DNA from: Isochrysis galbana
Lineage: Eukaryota > Haptophyta > Isochrysidales > Isochrysidaceae
DNA length: 64,000 bases
Direction: 5' to 3'
NCBI GenBank assembly: GCA_018136815.1
Contig: CM030936.1
Coordinates: 4,292,474-4,356,473, forward strand
Both the position numbers and the translations under genes were made by a program. Every line of letters begins with the position of its first letter. The stretch's first letter is position 1. This document shows, in pieces, positions 63,109 through 64,000 of this stretch. The notes beneath the pieces were generated by a model. That model worked only from the letters and a program-made list of their open reading frames with translations, had not been told where the DNA came from and made no database searches.

Positions 63109-63612
63109 AGTCTGTCGCATTCGCGAATCGACACTCGTTAGGCTTCGCTCTTCTCTCTTCTCTTCGTCGTTCGGTATTTATCGTCATAATTCTCTGCTTT
63201 CTCTGGTTCTCGGTCAAAAGCTTCGCTTGGATGCATGGGATCGTGGGTTGTGGAGCGCCCTCTCTCTTTCTCTGGAAAGAGAAGGGAAGTTTCCCCACCT
63301 TTCTTCCTCCCAGGCGCCTCGCGAATAGGTTAAATTTGCTATCTCCCCTGCGTTTCTTTATCTGCTTCTGGGGGCAATCAGGTTTAATTTGCGACCTCTT
63401 CGTATCTCCCCCTTAGGCATATCGCACTTCTCTCGTCTTATTCGGTAGGTCTCTTGGAATCCTGCGTAGCAAGATTGCCTCTCGTTTCCGTTATGGTGCG
63501 ATTCCCGTTCGAGACAAGATCGCCGACAGATCGCCCTTTGGTCGCCGCGCCTACCGCCGGCTTGGCCCCTTCCTCATTGCCCTCAGGCCCTATGGGCCAT
63601 CACAATTCGTCA
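63109..63612 (+). repeat. Retroelement modules B and C, copy at 63 kb
   Basis: 63109-63534 is module B, inverted relative to 27841-28246. After a 15-bp junction, 63550-63612 is the end of module C (CCTCATTGCCCTCAGGCCCT). It shows what probably lay across the gap at 27741-27840 in the parent element: module B followed by the start of the coding region. It lacks module A, unlike 36480-37130. Confidence 0.65.
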
Positions 63613-64000
63613 GAATCGAGCGAGCGAAAGGCGCTCCGGCCCAATGCGTGAGCGCGTCGTGCGCAACAGCGGCGCTGCCGCGACCACAAGGAGAGCTTTC
63701 TCCATTGCGCGCGGGCGCAGCGCGCGGCGCCGCCTCACTCCACGCAGCCGTGCCTGCCTGCGCCGCCTGCACCCGGCAATCCACATGTGCTGCGCCAGGG
63801 CGAGGAGGGAGTCCTCCAACTCCTGCGCGGTGTAGGGGAGAGTGGGCATCCCAGCGGCGAGATCGCTCTTTCAACCGAGTACCAGCGGAAATCTTTTTTT
63901 GCAGAGCGGTTGTAAGATGGTTGAAGGAGCTGTTCCAACCACGCTCCTCAAACCTTACGAGAACCTTGCAAAAATCCTCTATTATTTTTACCACCGACTT
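63613..64000. other. Window end, no supported gene
   Basis: A minus-strand frame near 63849 reads MPTLPYTAQELEDSLLALAQ and looks like a possible exon, but it becomes Arg-rich after 25 residues and has no domain. The last gene, if any, continues beyond the window. Confidence 0.25.

Overview
The window is nuclear DNA from a GC-rich eukaryote. It has spliced genes, spliceosome components (SF3A3, Cactin), an F-box protein, Ty3/gypsy and LINE retroelements, SINEs and MITEs. Introns are mostly short (about 75 to 240 nt), usually with GTGAGG or GTGCGC donors, and at least two have GC donors. A very large protein built from RPGRIP1-type C2 domains points to a flagellated cell. A microalga is most likely and a haptophyte is my best guess, but no marker gene here proves it. 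TAA, TAG and TGA all act as stops.

Layout. 1-632: 3' end of a proline-rich surface protein. 1.4-4.0 kb: LINE-derived fragment, LTR-like module and other repeats. 4406-13142 (+): ten-exon gene for a protein of about 2469 aa with at least eleven RPGRIP1/RPGRIP1L-type C-terminal domains. 14790-17121 (-): six-exon Cactin gene, convergent with it. 19.1-28.2 kb (-): Ty3/gypsy chromovirus-like retrotransposon whose polyprotein carries, upstream of protease-RT-RNase H-integrase-chromodomain, a complete phage-type cytosine DNA methyltransferase domain; a 100-N gap cuts its 5' end. 28.6-29.85 kb: two non-autonomous DNA transposons, one hAT-like and one TA-inserting. 30867-33275 (+): secreted flavin amine oxidase gene with an in-frame TAA. 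34.3-37.5 kb: proline-rich ORF, antisense remnant of a second methyltransferase of the same family, an AT-richer orphan ORF and an inverted LTR/leader copy. 38035-40246 (+): SF3A3. 41837-42538: orphan ORF between near-identical direct repeats. 43.9 kb: tRNA-Arg-derived SINE. 45883-46785: seven-helix membrane protein. 47.1-51.4 kb: LINE with CCCH zinc fingers in ORF1 and a broken ORF2. 51.4-53.4 kb: AT-rich island with an Asp/Asn beta-hydroxylase-like gene flanked by inverted repeats. 54.2-58 kb: intron-dense membrane-protein locus. 59680-60687 (-): F-box protein. 61.8-63.6 kb: AT-rich repeat, second SINE copy and another retroelement leader copy.

The host genes (Cactin, SF3A3, ciliary protein, F-box, oxidase) are functionally unrelated and are separated by repeat-filled intergenic DNA. 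The main novelty candidate is the methyltransferase-bearing retrotransposon, supported by a second decayed methyltransferase copy 9 kb away. Gene models were spliced by eye; the RPGRIP-like, Cactin and SF3A3 models keep frame across every junction.
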